Assembly (NCBI RefSeq): GCF_003054285.1
Contig: NZ_QBKS01000001.1
Location: 682,001 to 746,000, forward strand
Source: Litoreibacter ponti
Lineage (GTDB): Bacteria > Pseudomonadota > Alphaproteobacteria > Rhodobacterales > Rhodobacteraceae
Length of the DNA stretch: 64,000 nucleotides
Direction: 5' to 3'
Below the pieces are notes generated by a model that worked only from the letters and a program-made list of their open reading frames with translations, was not told where the DNA came from and did no database searches. The position numbers and the translations under genes were made by a program. Positions 53,521 through 61,074 of the stretch are shown piece after piece (positions within the stretch are counted from its first letter, which is position 1; each line of letters begins with the position of its first letter).

Positions 53521-53604
53521 ATGACACGACAGATCACCCCCGCGGGCCGCGTGGGGGGCCCTGTTCCCCGCATGCTGTGCGGGGGGCCGGTCCAGTTTTG
53601 CTGA
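53521..53604 (+). CDS. Possible 27-residue leader ORF of the contractile injection operon
   Basis: An ATG seven bases after GGAG opens MTRQITPAGRVGGPVPRMLC plus seven further residues and TGA. The sheath gene starts 28 nt downstream with its own AAGGAG. A perfect 7-bp hairpin (CCCCGCA/TGCGGGG, 53566-53584) lies inside the frame and is followed by CCAGTTTT. This layout would suit translational or transcriptional control. Coding cannot be confirmed by eye. Confidence 0.3.
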   Translation: MTRQITPAGRVGGPVPRMLCGGPVQFC

Positions 53605-53632
53605 CCACTCGCTGCCAAGGAGCCCGAGCCCC

Positions 53633-55231
53633 ATGTACCAACACCCCGGCGTCTATATCGAACACGTCCCCTCCAACGCCCTGTCCATCGAGGCGGCCTC
53701 GACCTCGGTCACCGCCTTCATCGGCCATGTGCGCAGGGGCACCCCCGTCACCAAAACGGGCGGCAAGCCGACCTTCATCTCGTCGCCCGCGCAATACGCC
53801 ACGCTGTTTGGCCCCGGTGCGGGCGCGGCCGGGGGTGTAAAGAACCTTGGCGACGCGACCCCCGATGCGTTCGGGCTCGCGATCAACACCTACTTCACCA
53901 ATGGTGGCACCAAGGCCTATATCGTCCCGCTCGAAGGCTCGGGCGGGGCCGCCGCGACGGCGAAGCTTCCGATCAACAGCGGGGCGGACAAGAAGTTCGT
54001 CTCCGTGACCGCCAAGAGCAAGGGCACATGGTCCAACGACCTGATGGTCGAGATGCGCTCGAACAAGGAAGACGAAACCTTCGATATCCTCATCGGAACG
54101 TGGAAATTCGGCAATGACGGAACCACCAAGGTGCTCGACCAGGTGATCGAGAGCTTCACCGCCCTGACATGGGTCGGCGACGGGTCCAGCGACGCAGCCA
54201 AGCTTAAGGATGCGTTGGAGCGCGCGACCCAGGCCGTCAACAAGGGCTCCGTTCTGATCGACGTGGCCTTCGGCGATGACGTCACGATGCCCTCGTCTGA
54301 CAAGACGGTCAGCGACTTCCTCGAAAAAGGCGAAGACACCGGCGCCCCGGCGAAAGGGGCCTACACGGAAGCCCTGGGCCGCCTTGAGGATTACCGCGAC
54401 ATCTCGATCATCGTCCTGCCCGACATCACGCCCGACGCGACGGGCAAGACGATCTACCAGGAAGCCATCGGCCACGCCGAGAAGATGCAAAACCGCATGG
54501 TTATCATCGACCCCGGCGCGGACGCGATCACGACCCCGAAGGAGGCCAAGGAAGCGGTTTTCACGAACTCTCCCTACGCGGCGCTCTACTATCCGCGGGT
54601 CGAGATCGCGAACCCGTATTTCGATGCAGAGCTGACACCGGGCGCGCCGCGCAGCTTCCACATGGGTCCCGCGGCGGTCGCGGCCGGCATGTGGGCGCGG
54701 ATCGACGCGACGCGCGGGGTCTGGAAGGCCCCTGCCGGTCTCGAGGCCAGCGTGCGCGGCACGTTCGGGCCGGAACGGCTGATCGGCAACGCGGTACAGG
54801 ACAACCTCAACGAGTGGGGCGTGAACTGCCTGCGCTCGATCACCGGCCCCACCGTCATCTGGGGCGCACGGACCACTGCGACGAAAGCCAAGCCGCAGTA
54901 TCGCTACGTCTCGGTGCGCCGCACCCAGAACATGATCGGCGAGAGCCTTTACAACGCGCTGCAGGCGGTCGTGTTCGAGCCCAATGACCATAAGCTCTGG
55001 GGCGGTCTTCGTGCCTCTGTCGGCAACTTCATGGACGGGCTGCACCGCTCCGGCGCGTTTCAGGGCGAGAAAGCAAGTGACGCGTATTTCGTCAATTGCG
55101 GGCTCGGCTCGACCATGACGCAGGGCGATATCGACGCAGGGATCGTGCGGGTCGCGGTGGGCTTCGCGCCGTTGAAACCCGCCGAATTCGTCGTCGTCCA
55201 GATCAGCCAGAAGGTCGGGCAGACGGCCTAA
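53633..55231 (+). CDS. Contractile injection system tail sheath protein
   Basis: The 532-residue protein forms the contractile outer sheath. The N-terminus MYQHPGVYIEHVPSNALSIE matches the PGVY-E-V sheath start of Afp2/Pvc2 and phage sheaths; TSVTAFIGHVRRG and NTYFTNGGTKAYIVP continue it, and the C-terminus shows the sheath domain (VNCGLGSTMTQGDIDAG, then VGFAPLKPAEFVVVQISQK) with the donated beta strand. AAGGAG is 10 nt before the ATG. Only one sheath gene is present here, whereas Afp and PVC have three. First large gene of the operon. Confidence 0.92.
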   Translation: MYQHPGVYIEHVPSNALSIEAASTSVTAFIGHVRRGTPVTKTGGKPTFISSPAQYATLFGPGAGAAGGVKNLGDATPDAFGLAINTYFTNGGTKAYIVPLEGSGGAAATAKLPINSGADKKFVSVTAKSKGTWSNDLMVEMRSNKEDETFDILIGTWKFGNDGTTKVLDQVIESFTALTWVGDGSSDAAKLKDALERATQAVNKGSVLIDVAFGDDVTMPSSDKTVSDFLEKGEDTGAPAKGAYTEALGRLEDYRDISIIVLPDITPDATGKTIYQEAIGHAEKMQNRMVIIDPGADAITTPKEAKEAVFTNSPYAALYYPRVEIANPYFDAELTPGAPRSFHMGPAAVAAGMWARIDATRGVWKAPAGLEASVRGTFGPERLIGNAVQDNLNEWGVNCLRSITGPTVIWGARTTATKAKPQYRYVSVRRTQNMIGESLYNALQAVVFEPNDHKLWGGLRASVGNFMDGLHRSGAFQGEKASDAYFVNCGLGSTMTQGDIDAGIVRVAVGFAPLKPAEFVVVQISQKVGQTA

Positions 55232-55285
55232 GCGCTGGCGCCCCTCCCTTCTGACACCACACTATTTGCAAAGGATATTTTTCCA

Positions 55286-55798
55286 ATGGCAGCTCCACTT
55301 TTCCCGGTCAACGCGCATCGCTACGACCCTTACCGTACCTTTAAATTCCAGGTCGTCATCGGAGGCCGCGTGGTCGCGGGCCTGTCGAAGATGGGCGCGC
55401 TGAAAAAGACGACCGAGGTCGTCAACTGGCGCGCCGCGGGCGATCCCAGCTACCAGCGCGCCATGCCCGGCGGCACCAAGTTTGAGAACGTCACGCTCGA
55501 GCAGGGCCTGTCCCACGATCCGGTGTTTGAAGAATGGGCGAACTCCGTCAACAACGTCGCCGACGGCGATGGCGGCATGAGCCTCGTGAATTTCCGCCGC
55601 GACATCGTGATCAACGTGCTGAACCTGCAAGGCACCCCAGCCATCGCCTATGTGCTGCGCCGCGCCTTCGTGACCGAGTATCAGGCCCTGCCGGAATTCG
55701 ACGCCAACAACATGAACACGGTCGGCATCCAATCCGTCACGCTCGCCTATGAGGGCTTCACCCGCGACCTCGCCGTTGCCGAACCGGCCGAGACGTAA
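55286..55798 (+). CDS. Contractile injection system inner tube protein (gp19-like)
   Basis: A 170-residue phage-tail-tube type protein. The start MAAPLFPVNAHRYDPYRTFK leads into FQVVIGGRVVAGLSKMGALK, TTEVVNWRAAGDP and TLEQGLSHDPVFEEWANSVNN, the pattern of Afp1/Pvc1 and T4 gp19-like proteins. It stacks in rings inside the sheath and forms the channel for cargo. It follows the sheath by 54 nt. No second tube paralogue (Afp5-like) is visible in the window. Confidence 0.9.
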   Translation: MAAPLFPVNAHRYDPYRTFKFQVVIGGRVVAGLSKMGALKKTTEVVNWRAAGDPSYQRAMPGGTKFENVTLEQGLSHDPVFEEWANSVNNVADGDGGMSLVNFRRDIVINVLNLQGTPAIAYVLRRAFVTEYQALPEFDANNMNTVGIQSVTLAYEGFTRDLAVAEPAET

Positions 55799-55804
55799 GC
55801 CCCT

Positions 55805-56593
55805 ATGTCCGAGCGTGCGCCCCTCACCTTGGCCGTGGCCTTTCCCACGGCCGTGCCACGCCCCCTGACAGGACGCGTGGAGCTTGCCTTGGCAGAGGCC
55901 ATGCAGGCGCGCACCCGACCCGCTCAGGTCACCGGCGTGATCGAGGCGATGTTTTTCCAGATAGGTGGCCTATCTGTAACGCGTGATTTGGTAACTCGTC
56001 TGGCCACCGGCGCGCGCGCATGGCTTCTGGCCCGCGCCGCGCTCACTTTTTTGCCCGGCCCCCGATGGTTTCAGGCGCGCTGCGGCAGCTGCGGCGAAAG
56101 CTACGATCTGCGCGTGTCCCTGTCAGAGCTTCCGCGCTCGGATGTGCCCTCGGTCTTCCCCGTGATCGAGGTCGACACATCCCGCGGCCCCCGCCGTTTC
56201 GAGGTCCCCAGCGGCGCGGTCGAGGACGCGCTGGCGCACGCGACCCCGGATCAGGCCCTGCGCGTGCTGGCCCGCGAATGCGGGCTGGCCGACACGCGCG
56301 CCGAAGATGCGCAGGGCTTCACGACCGCGGATCTGCAGCTGATCGACGCCCAGCTCGACGCTGCCACCCCAGACATTGCCGAGACGATCGAGACCGCCTG
56401 CCCCATTTGCGAGGCCGAGACCGCCGCGCGCATCGACCCGCTGAGCTTCGCCTTCCCGTCCGGCTCCACCGTGCTGGGGCAAGTCCACCGGCTCGCCCGC
56501 AGCTATCACTGGAGCGAGGACGCCATCCTCGATCTGCCCACCGCCCGGCGCGCCAGCTACGCCCGACTGATCGCAAACGAGGCCCGCCGATGA
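55805..56593 (+). CDS. T4-type baseplate hub assembly chaperone with two CxxC pairs
   Basis: A 262-residue protein whose last 40 residues (GQVHRLARSYHWSEDAILDL, then RRASYARLI) match the T4 family hub assembly chaperone found in eCIS operons. Two cysteine pairs, C93/C96 in ARCGSCGES and C199/C202 in ACPICEAE, could bind one zinc. It probably helps assemble the hub or baseplate and may not be in the final particle. It starts 6 nt after the tube gene and overlaps the next gene in ATGA. Confidence 0.75.
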   Translation: MSERAPLTLAVAFPTAVPRPLTGRVELALAEAMQARTRPAQVTGVIEAMFFQIGGLSVTRDLVTRLATGARAWLLARAALTFLPGPRWFQARCGSCGESYDLRVSLSELPRSDVPSVFPVIEVDTSRGPRRFEVPSGAVEDALAHATPDQALRVLARECGLADTRAEDAQGFTTADLQLIDAQLDAATPDIAETIETACPICEAETAARIDPLSFAFPSGSTVLGQVHRLARSYHWSEDAILDLPTARRASYARLIANEARR

Positions 56594-57564
56594 GCTTGGT
56601 GAGACGCCTTTTGTCCCGCGCGGGTCACAGCTCCACCGCCCTCGCCCGGCCCAAGGGCATCGCGCGGATGGAAGAAGAGGCGCAGCCCCTCGCCCGCGCG
56701 GAGGAGGAAGAGGCCCAGCCTCTCCGCCGTACCGAGGAGGAGGAGGCGCAGACTATGCGCCGCATGGAGGAGGACGAAGCACAGCCTCTGGCACGAATGG
56801 AAGAAGAAGAGGCACAACCGGTGCGCCGCCAAGAAGAGGAAGAAGCGGCACAGCCGCTCGCCCGCATGGAAAAGGAAGATGCCCAGCCCCTGCGTCGCGC
56901 GGAAGAGGAAGACGCGCAACCGCTCGCGCGCGTCGAGGAAGAAGAGGCGCAGACTGTGCACCGCACCGAAGACGAGGCGCAACCGTTGGCCCGTATGGAG
57001 GAAGAGGAAGCCCAGACCCTGCGCCGTGCGGAAGGCGAAGTGCAGCCCGTCGCGCGGATGGAGGAAGAAAAGGCCCAGCCCCTGCGCCGCACCGAAGAAG
57101 ATGAAGCGCAGCCGCTGGCCCGCATGGAAGAAGACGCACAACCGCTGTCGCGAATGTCGCCGCCTAGCGCGATGGATTTGACGGCCGAGAATAGCCCGAA
57201 ACCGGCGGAATTGTCGGCCATGGATGACCAGCCTCCCGCGATGACCTTGCGTCGCGAAGCTGCCCCCGCGGCCTCTGTCGCGTCGCCTGTCACCCCGGTG
57301 GCGGCAGTCACAGACACGGCGCCCTTTTCGGGCGATGCAACCGACGGGCACAGCCACGATGCCCCGTTCGACGCCCCCAGCCTCGCGCCGGACATGCCCA
57401 AGATGCAGGACAGGTTCGCCCCGGCCCCGCCGTCCGAAACCACACCGAAAGTCGTAATTGAACAGGTCGATGTCGTCGTCCAGGAACCCTCGCGCGCAGC
57501 CGCGGCACCAACAGGCCAGGACTTCTCGGCCATGGCGAAACGTCGCTTCCTGGGGGGCTTCTGA
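56590..57564 (+). CDS. Acidic 11-residue-repeat protein of the injection operon
   Basis: A 324-residue protein of low complexity. After a basic N-terminus (MSLVRRLLSRAGHSS), residues 25-186 hold about 15 units of 10-12 residues (mostly 11) with the pattern [AR]R-x-EEEE-A-Q-[PT]-[LVM], alternating ARMEEEEAQPL and RRTEEEEAQ. The next 120 residues are rich in Pro, Ala and Thr, and the end is GQDFSAMAKRRFLGGF. An 11-residue period predicts a hendecad helix or coiled coil. Similar EEEE-Q runs occur in eCIS-linked DUF4157 proteins, but no HExxH is present. Role unknown; tether, cargo or shaft filler are possibilities. The ATG at 56590 overlaps the chaperone stop; a longer upstream frame is a shadow. 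Confidence 0.8.
   Translation: MSLVRRLLSRAGHSSTALARPKGIARMEEEAQPLARAEEEEAQPLRRTEEEEAQTMRRMEEDEAQPLARMEEEEAQPVRRQEEEEAAQPLARMEKEDAQPLRRAEEEDAQPLARVEEEEAQTVHRTEDEAQPLARMEEEEAQTLRRAEGEVQPVARMEEEKAQPLRRTEEDEAQPLARMEEDAQPLSRMSPPSAMDLTAENSPKPAELSAMDDQPPAMTLRREAAPAASVASPVTPVAAVTDTAPFSGDATDGHSHDAPFDAPSLAPDMPKMQDRFAPAPPSETTPKVVIEQVDVVVQEPSRAAAAPTGQDFSAMAKRRFLGGF
56662..57147 (+). repeat. Coding tandem repeat, about 15 units of 30-36 nt
   Basis: The DNA encodes residues 25-186 of the acidic repeat protein. Units are mostly 33 nt and vary in codon choice, so the array is not a recent perfect duplication. Length variation between strains is likely at such arrays. Confidence 0.85.
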
Positions 57565-57565
57565 G

Positions 57566-58525
57566 ATGGCCCTTGATGCAAGCTCGCTGTCGCTCGCCAT
57601 GCAAGGCTTCGCCGACCATCTGGCGGCGAATTTCAGCCAAGACGTGACCGTCACCGTGGAAAGCCCCAACGCCGCCTCCGAGCAGGCGAAAGGGTCCGAT
57701 AAGGCGGTGCTCAATGTCTTTTGCTACCGCATCCTGCCCTCGGGCATTCATCCCGAATTTGGCCAGAACGAGCCGACCTTCATTCGGGCACAGGTCCTGC
57801 TGACGGCGTTCTCGGACGCGTCCGATGCGAGTGTGAAGGACAAGGACCTGCGTGTGCTCGGCCATGCGGTGCGGGTGCTGCAATCCCAGCCGGTCATCCC
57901 GGTTGTGCTGCCCGGCGGCACGCCGGCCCCTGAGGCCACCGAGTATCGTCTGCAGGCCGTGCTACAGGCCCCGGAGATGGAAGAGATGAACCACATCTGG
58001 TCCATTCAGGGCGGCGATTTGGCCTATCGCTTGTCCGCGGCCTACGAATTGGCGCTGATCCCGATCGAGCCGCTCACCTACCTGCCGCCGCCCACGCCAG
58101 TGGAAGCTGTCATTCTCGACCTAGGAGCCGACGCCGTCGTCGATGACGAGATCGGGCAGACACCGCTGGCCATCACGGCCGCCGATGCCAAGGTTAATTG
58201 GTTACCGTTTACGATGATTAATACCGGCGACGTGCTTGTTTCTGAACTTGCGGTCGCTTCGGGCACGGATCGCATTTCTCTCGCCGTCGCTGGGCCAGAG
58301 AACGAGCCGGTTCGCATCACCGTCGCGTGGAGCCGCACCGATGGCTCCGAAGACACCCAATCCGCGCAAGACTTCGAGATCAAGTCCACAGCCCTCACCC
58401 CGGAAACGCCGACCGCAAGCGTCACGCTCGACAATGCCGCCTCCGGCGACACCGCCACAATCATCACCCGCCCACGCGGCGACGACCTGCCGGCCGGGAA
58501 CACCGTAAGGGTCATCGTGACATGA
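57566..58525 (+). CDS. DUF4255 (Pvc16-type) tail cap protein
   Basis: A 319-residue protein. The N-terminal 180 residues match DUF4255: MQGFADHLAANFSQDVTVTVE, KAVLNVFCYRILPSG, RAQVLLTAFSDAS, LRVLGHAVRVLQSQPVIP and MNHIWSIQGGDLAYRLSAAYEL. Relatives (Pvc16/Afp16) cap the tube and sheath and set the end of assembly. The remaining 130 residues (ADAKVNWLPFTMINTGDVLV onward) form a beta-rich domain not needed in short Pvc16 proteins. It follows the repeat gene by one base and overlaps the ATPase gene in ATGA. Confidence 0.85.
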   Translation: MALDASSLSLAMQGFADHLAANFSQDVTVTVESPNAASEQAKGSDKAVLNVFCYRILPSGIHPEFGQNEPTFIRAQVLLTAFSDASDASVKDKDLRVLGHAVRVLQSQPVIPVVLPGGTPAPEATEYRLQAVLQAPEMEEMNHIWSIQGGDLAYRLSAAYELALIPIEPLTYLPPPTPVEAVILDLGADAVVDDEIGQTPLAITAADAKVNWLPFTMINTGDVLVSELAVASGTDRISLAVAGPENEPVRITVAWSRTDGSEDTQSAQDFEIKSTALTPETPTASVTLDNAASGDTATIITRPRGDDLPAGNTVRVIVT

Positions 58526-59907
58526 ATATTGAAACGCAACCCCCTGAAAATAATGATATCGTGGCCTCTGCCATGGATCTGGAATGGGCGCGCCTGCACG
58601 ACATGCTGAGCCTGTCAGAGGCTTTGCGGACCGGAGCCCAGCTCGACGACCAATTCGCACAGCGCTTCGCCGCACTGTCGGAGACCGTCAGCGATGCGCG
58701 CACGGCAGGCAGTTGGAAGGGCCTGTCCGTGATGATCCCGAAAGAGGTATTGGATCAGCTCACGCCTATGGATCTGGATCTGATGGTCTTGGCCTTAGCT
58801 CCCGTGGCCCGTCCCGCCTTCGCGCCGCGCTTGCAATCGCTGCAACCGCAGATCGCGCAACCCTGGCCCGGGCTTGCATTGGTGCAAGAGCTCTTGATGT
58901 TGGAGAGCAGCGAAGAGATTGCCGATTTGATCGAAAAGTTAACGCCGACAGCACCCTTGGTGCGTTCGGGTTTGCTGAAGGTCGAAGGCAACACGCCTTT
59001 GCAAACCCTGCGTCCGGGACCGATCCTGATCCGTCTGATGCTGGGGCGCGATCCGGAACTCGCGCCACCTCCCGGCGCATCGCTCGCCACCATGCGCGGA
59101 CGCTGGGACCAGCTCGTTCTGCCAGAACCCACCCTGCGCCAACTGCGCGAATTCGGTGCTTGGGTCGAACACCGCCACGCCATGACCCGTGACTGGGGCG
59201 CACGCGCCGTGCACGGGCCATTGGCCTTGTTTTCAGGCGCATCGGGAACCGGGAAAAGCTTCGCAGCGACCGTTCTCGCCACCGAGTTGGGCGAACGCAC
59301 CGGCGCGCCTTGGGCGCTCTACTCGCTCGACCTCGGCCGTATCATGTCAAAATATGTGGGCGAGACAGAGCAGAATCTGAATGCTCTGCTGGACAGTCTG
59401 GAGGGGCGCAACGCAATCCTGCAGATCGACGAGGCAGACGGCCTTCTGGGCAAACGTGGGGAGGTTACGGACGCGCGCGACCGCTACGCCAACCTGGAAG
59501 TCAGCCACATGTTGGCCCGGTTTGAGCGCCATTCCGGCCCCGTGATATTAACCACAAACCTGCGCGCCAATGTGGATTCAGCTTTCTTAAGACGATTCCA
59601 ACTGGTCGTGGATTTCCCGACACCCGACGTGCAGGCCCGTTCTGCGCTTTGGAAAGTGCTTCTTCCCCCCGACGCACCGATCGCGAAACGCGTTGATCTG
59701 GACAAAATCGGCGACGCTGTGCGGCTGTCCGGCGGCGCGATCGCGAATGCGGCGACCTATGCTGCGGTCCTGGCATATGCCGATCAAGGCAAGGTCGACC
59801 TTCCCCACTTGGCGCGCGCAATTTGGGCTGAACTAACCAAAGATGCCCGCCAAGTCAGGCCATCTGAGATTGGATTTCTATCGGAATTTCTTGAGGTTGC
59901 AGCATGA
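58522..59907 (+). CDS. AAA+ ATPase of the contractile injection system (Pvc15-type)
   Basis: A 461-residue ATPase. The N-terminal 200 residues are helical and specific. The AAA core has Walker A LFSGASGTGKSFAATVLA, SKYVGETEQNLNALL, Walker B NAILQIDEADGLLG, sensor 1 VILTTNLRANVD and the arginine finger region FLRRFQLVVDF. Pvc15/Afp15 ATPases are a defining eCIS component and are thought to load or disassemble cargo and assembly factors. The ATG at 58522 overlaps the previous stop; the ORF is followed by another ATGA overlap. Confidence 0.9.
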   Translation: MNIETQPPENNDIVASAMDLEWARLHDMLSLSEALRTGAQLDDQFAQRFAALSETVSDARTAGSWKGLSVMIPKEVLDQLTPMDLDLMVLALAPVARPAFAPRLQSLQPQIAQPWPGLALVQELLMLESSEEIADLIEKLTPTAPLVRSGLLKVEGNTPLQTLRPGPILIRLMLGRDPELAPPPGASLATMRGRWDQLVLPEPTLRQLREFGAWVEHRHAMTRDWGARAVHGPLALFSGASGTGKSFAATVLATELGERTGAPWALYSLDLGRIMSKYVGETEQNLNALLDSLEGRNAILQIDEADGLLGKRGEVTDARDRYANLEVSHMLARFERHSGPVILTTNLRANVDSAFLRRFQLVVDFPTPDVQARSALWKVLLPPDAPIAKRVDLDKIGDAVRLSGGAIANAATYAAVLAYADQGKVDLPHLARAIWAELTKDARQVRPSEIGFLSEFLEVAA

Positions 59908-60116
59908 AAGTAAAGCGCCTCAAAGTTGTGCTTCCCGCCCCTATGGCCGCGACGTCGACACACGATGCGCGCGCGATTGCTGAAGCTGTGGGCAAGGCGA
60001 TTGGTCAGGGCGCCACGCCTGACGGCCCGATCAAAACTGATAGCCACGGACAACGCGGCACGGTTCTTGCGGGCCAAGTCGCAGCCGGGCTGAAGGGAGG
60101 CAAGCATGGCCGTTGA
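59904..60116 (+). CDS. Small 70-residue protein of the injection operon
   Basis: A basic 70-residue protein, MKVKRLKVVLPAPMAATSTHD and onward, ending LKGGKHGR. It overlaps the ATPase stop in ATGA and the next gene by 11 nt, so it is clearly part of the translated operon. I do not recognise a family. Helical segments around ARAIAEAVGKAIGQG are likely. It might be a small structural or assembly factor. Confidence 0.7.
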   Translation: MKVKRLKVVLPAPMAATSTHDARAIAEAVGKAIGQGATPDGPIKTDSHGQRGTVLAGQVAAGLKGGKHGR

Positions 60117-60735
60117 AACCCGTGGAATGCTGTTTGAATACGGATTAACCATCCCGCCGCTTGCGTTAATCTTTAAGTTCAACCCGCAGGAAATCAGCCG
60201 CTCGCGCACGGTCACGGTCAAGACAGGCGACGCCCCGGGATCACGCGGCGGCTATGATTTTCTGAGCCCGCTTGAGACATCTCGCGTTGCGCAAGGCGTA
60301 GAAATGCAAGCCGAAAGCTTCTCGGTCACGATCCTTTTGGATGCCACCGACGACTTGAACGAAGGCAAGGCGATCGCAAAGACGTTCGGGGTTCAGCCGC
60401 AAATCGACACGTTGCGCTCGATGGCGGAGCCGAAAGCGCAAGGTCCCGGCGGCGTCAAGGTTCTGGCCTCGCTTGGCCTGTCCGGCAGCCGCGCGTTCGA
60501 GCGGGAAGAAACCGCGTCTGTGCTGATCTTTGCCTGGGGGATGCAGCTTTTGCCGGTCTTTCTGACCGGTGTCACTCAGAAAGAGACGTTTCATTTGCCA
60601 AACCTGATGCCCTATCGCGCCGAGATGGGGTTAACCATGCAGGTGATCGAAAGTGCCAACCCCTTCTTTTTGGCCGACAAAGTGCGCCAGACGATCGGAA
60701 CCGGGCTTAACCTTGTCAGCGGCGCGGGGGGCTAG
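60106..60735 (+). CDS. CIS tube-domain protein (Afp7/Pvc7 N-terminal type)
   Basis: A 209-residue protein with the pattern LIFKFNPQEISRSRTVTVKT, FSVTILLDATDDLNEG and VTQKETFHLPNLMPYRAEMGLTM, typical of the CIS tube-protein domain that adapts the tube to the hub. In Afp/PVC the equivalent protein carries its LysM-like part in the same chain; here that part is the next separate gene, 3 nt downstream. Confidence 0.82.
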   Translation: MAVETRGMLFEYGLTIPPLALIFKFNPQEISRSRTVTVKTGDAPGSRGGYDFLSPLETSRVAQGVEMQAESFSVTILLDATDDLNEGKAIAKTFGVQPQIDTLRSMAEPKAQGPGGVKVLASLGLSGSRAFEREETASVLIFAWGMQLLPVFLTGVTQKETFHLPNLMPYRAEMGLTMQVIESANPFFLADKVRQTIGTGLNLVSGAGG

Positions 60736-60738
60736 AGC

Positions 60739-61074
60739 ATGGCGTTTTTCAAGGGTAGCTACTACGAGACAACCGCGCTTTTCGAGCCACCCGAGGACGG
60801 AACGAAGGGGTTCCGCGGACTGCGCGGGCGCGCCATTGCCAATCCGGAGGCGGTGCTGGAACACTCCGTCACGATTGGCGACCGGCTCGACCAAATGGCG
60901 CAAAATTACTACGCGAATCCAAGGGATTGGCGGCGTCTCGCGGATTGCAACGCGCAAGTGATGTTCCCCGAGGATCTGGTCTATGCCGACGATCCGCATC
61001 CCGAAAAACCCGAAATCGCAGCTGAAGATACGGGCCGTACGCTTCTGGTCCCGCGCAGACGTGAGGTGCGGTGA
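60739..61074 (+). CDS. LysM-like baseplate protein (tail protein X/gp53-like)
   Basis: A 111-residue protein. The segment VTIGDRLDQMAQNYYANPRD with WRRLADCNAQVMFPEDL is a LysM-type fold as in Afp7 C-termini, phage XkdP and T4 gp53, which bind the tube-baseplate junction rather than peptidoglycan. The C-terminus (EDTGRTLLVPRRREV) closes the domain. It overlaps the hub gene in TGATG. Confidence 0.82.
   Translation: MAFFKGSYYETTALFEPPEDGTKGFRGLRGRAIANPEAVLEHSVTIGDRLDQMAQNYYANPRDWRRLADCNAQVMFPEDLVYADDPHPEKPEIAAEDTGRTLLVPRRREVR

Larger units (their letters stand above)
52977..53632. other. Non-coding and leader region before the contractile injection operon
   Basis: About 650 nt without a confident gene. 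It contains a GTGTGAA inverted repeat (53152-53173), a TTAA-N7-TTAA box (53224-53238), a 10-bp long-range inverted repeat (53330-53380), GC-rich hairpins (53449-53481 and 53566-53584) and a possible 27-codon leader ORF. These are listed separately. It most probably holds the operon promoter and a structured 5' leader. Confidence 0.65.

Noticed and set aside
53335..53604. An 89-codon frame extending the possible leader ORF upstream
   Set aside because: It runs through the predicted stem-loops, has no ribosome binding site and no family; only the last 27 codons have a plausible start.
53534..55045. A 503-codon minus-strand frame opposite the sheath gene
   Set aside because: The plus-strand frame has clear sheath motifs; the antisense translation is Arg/His-rich filler.
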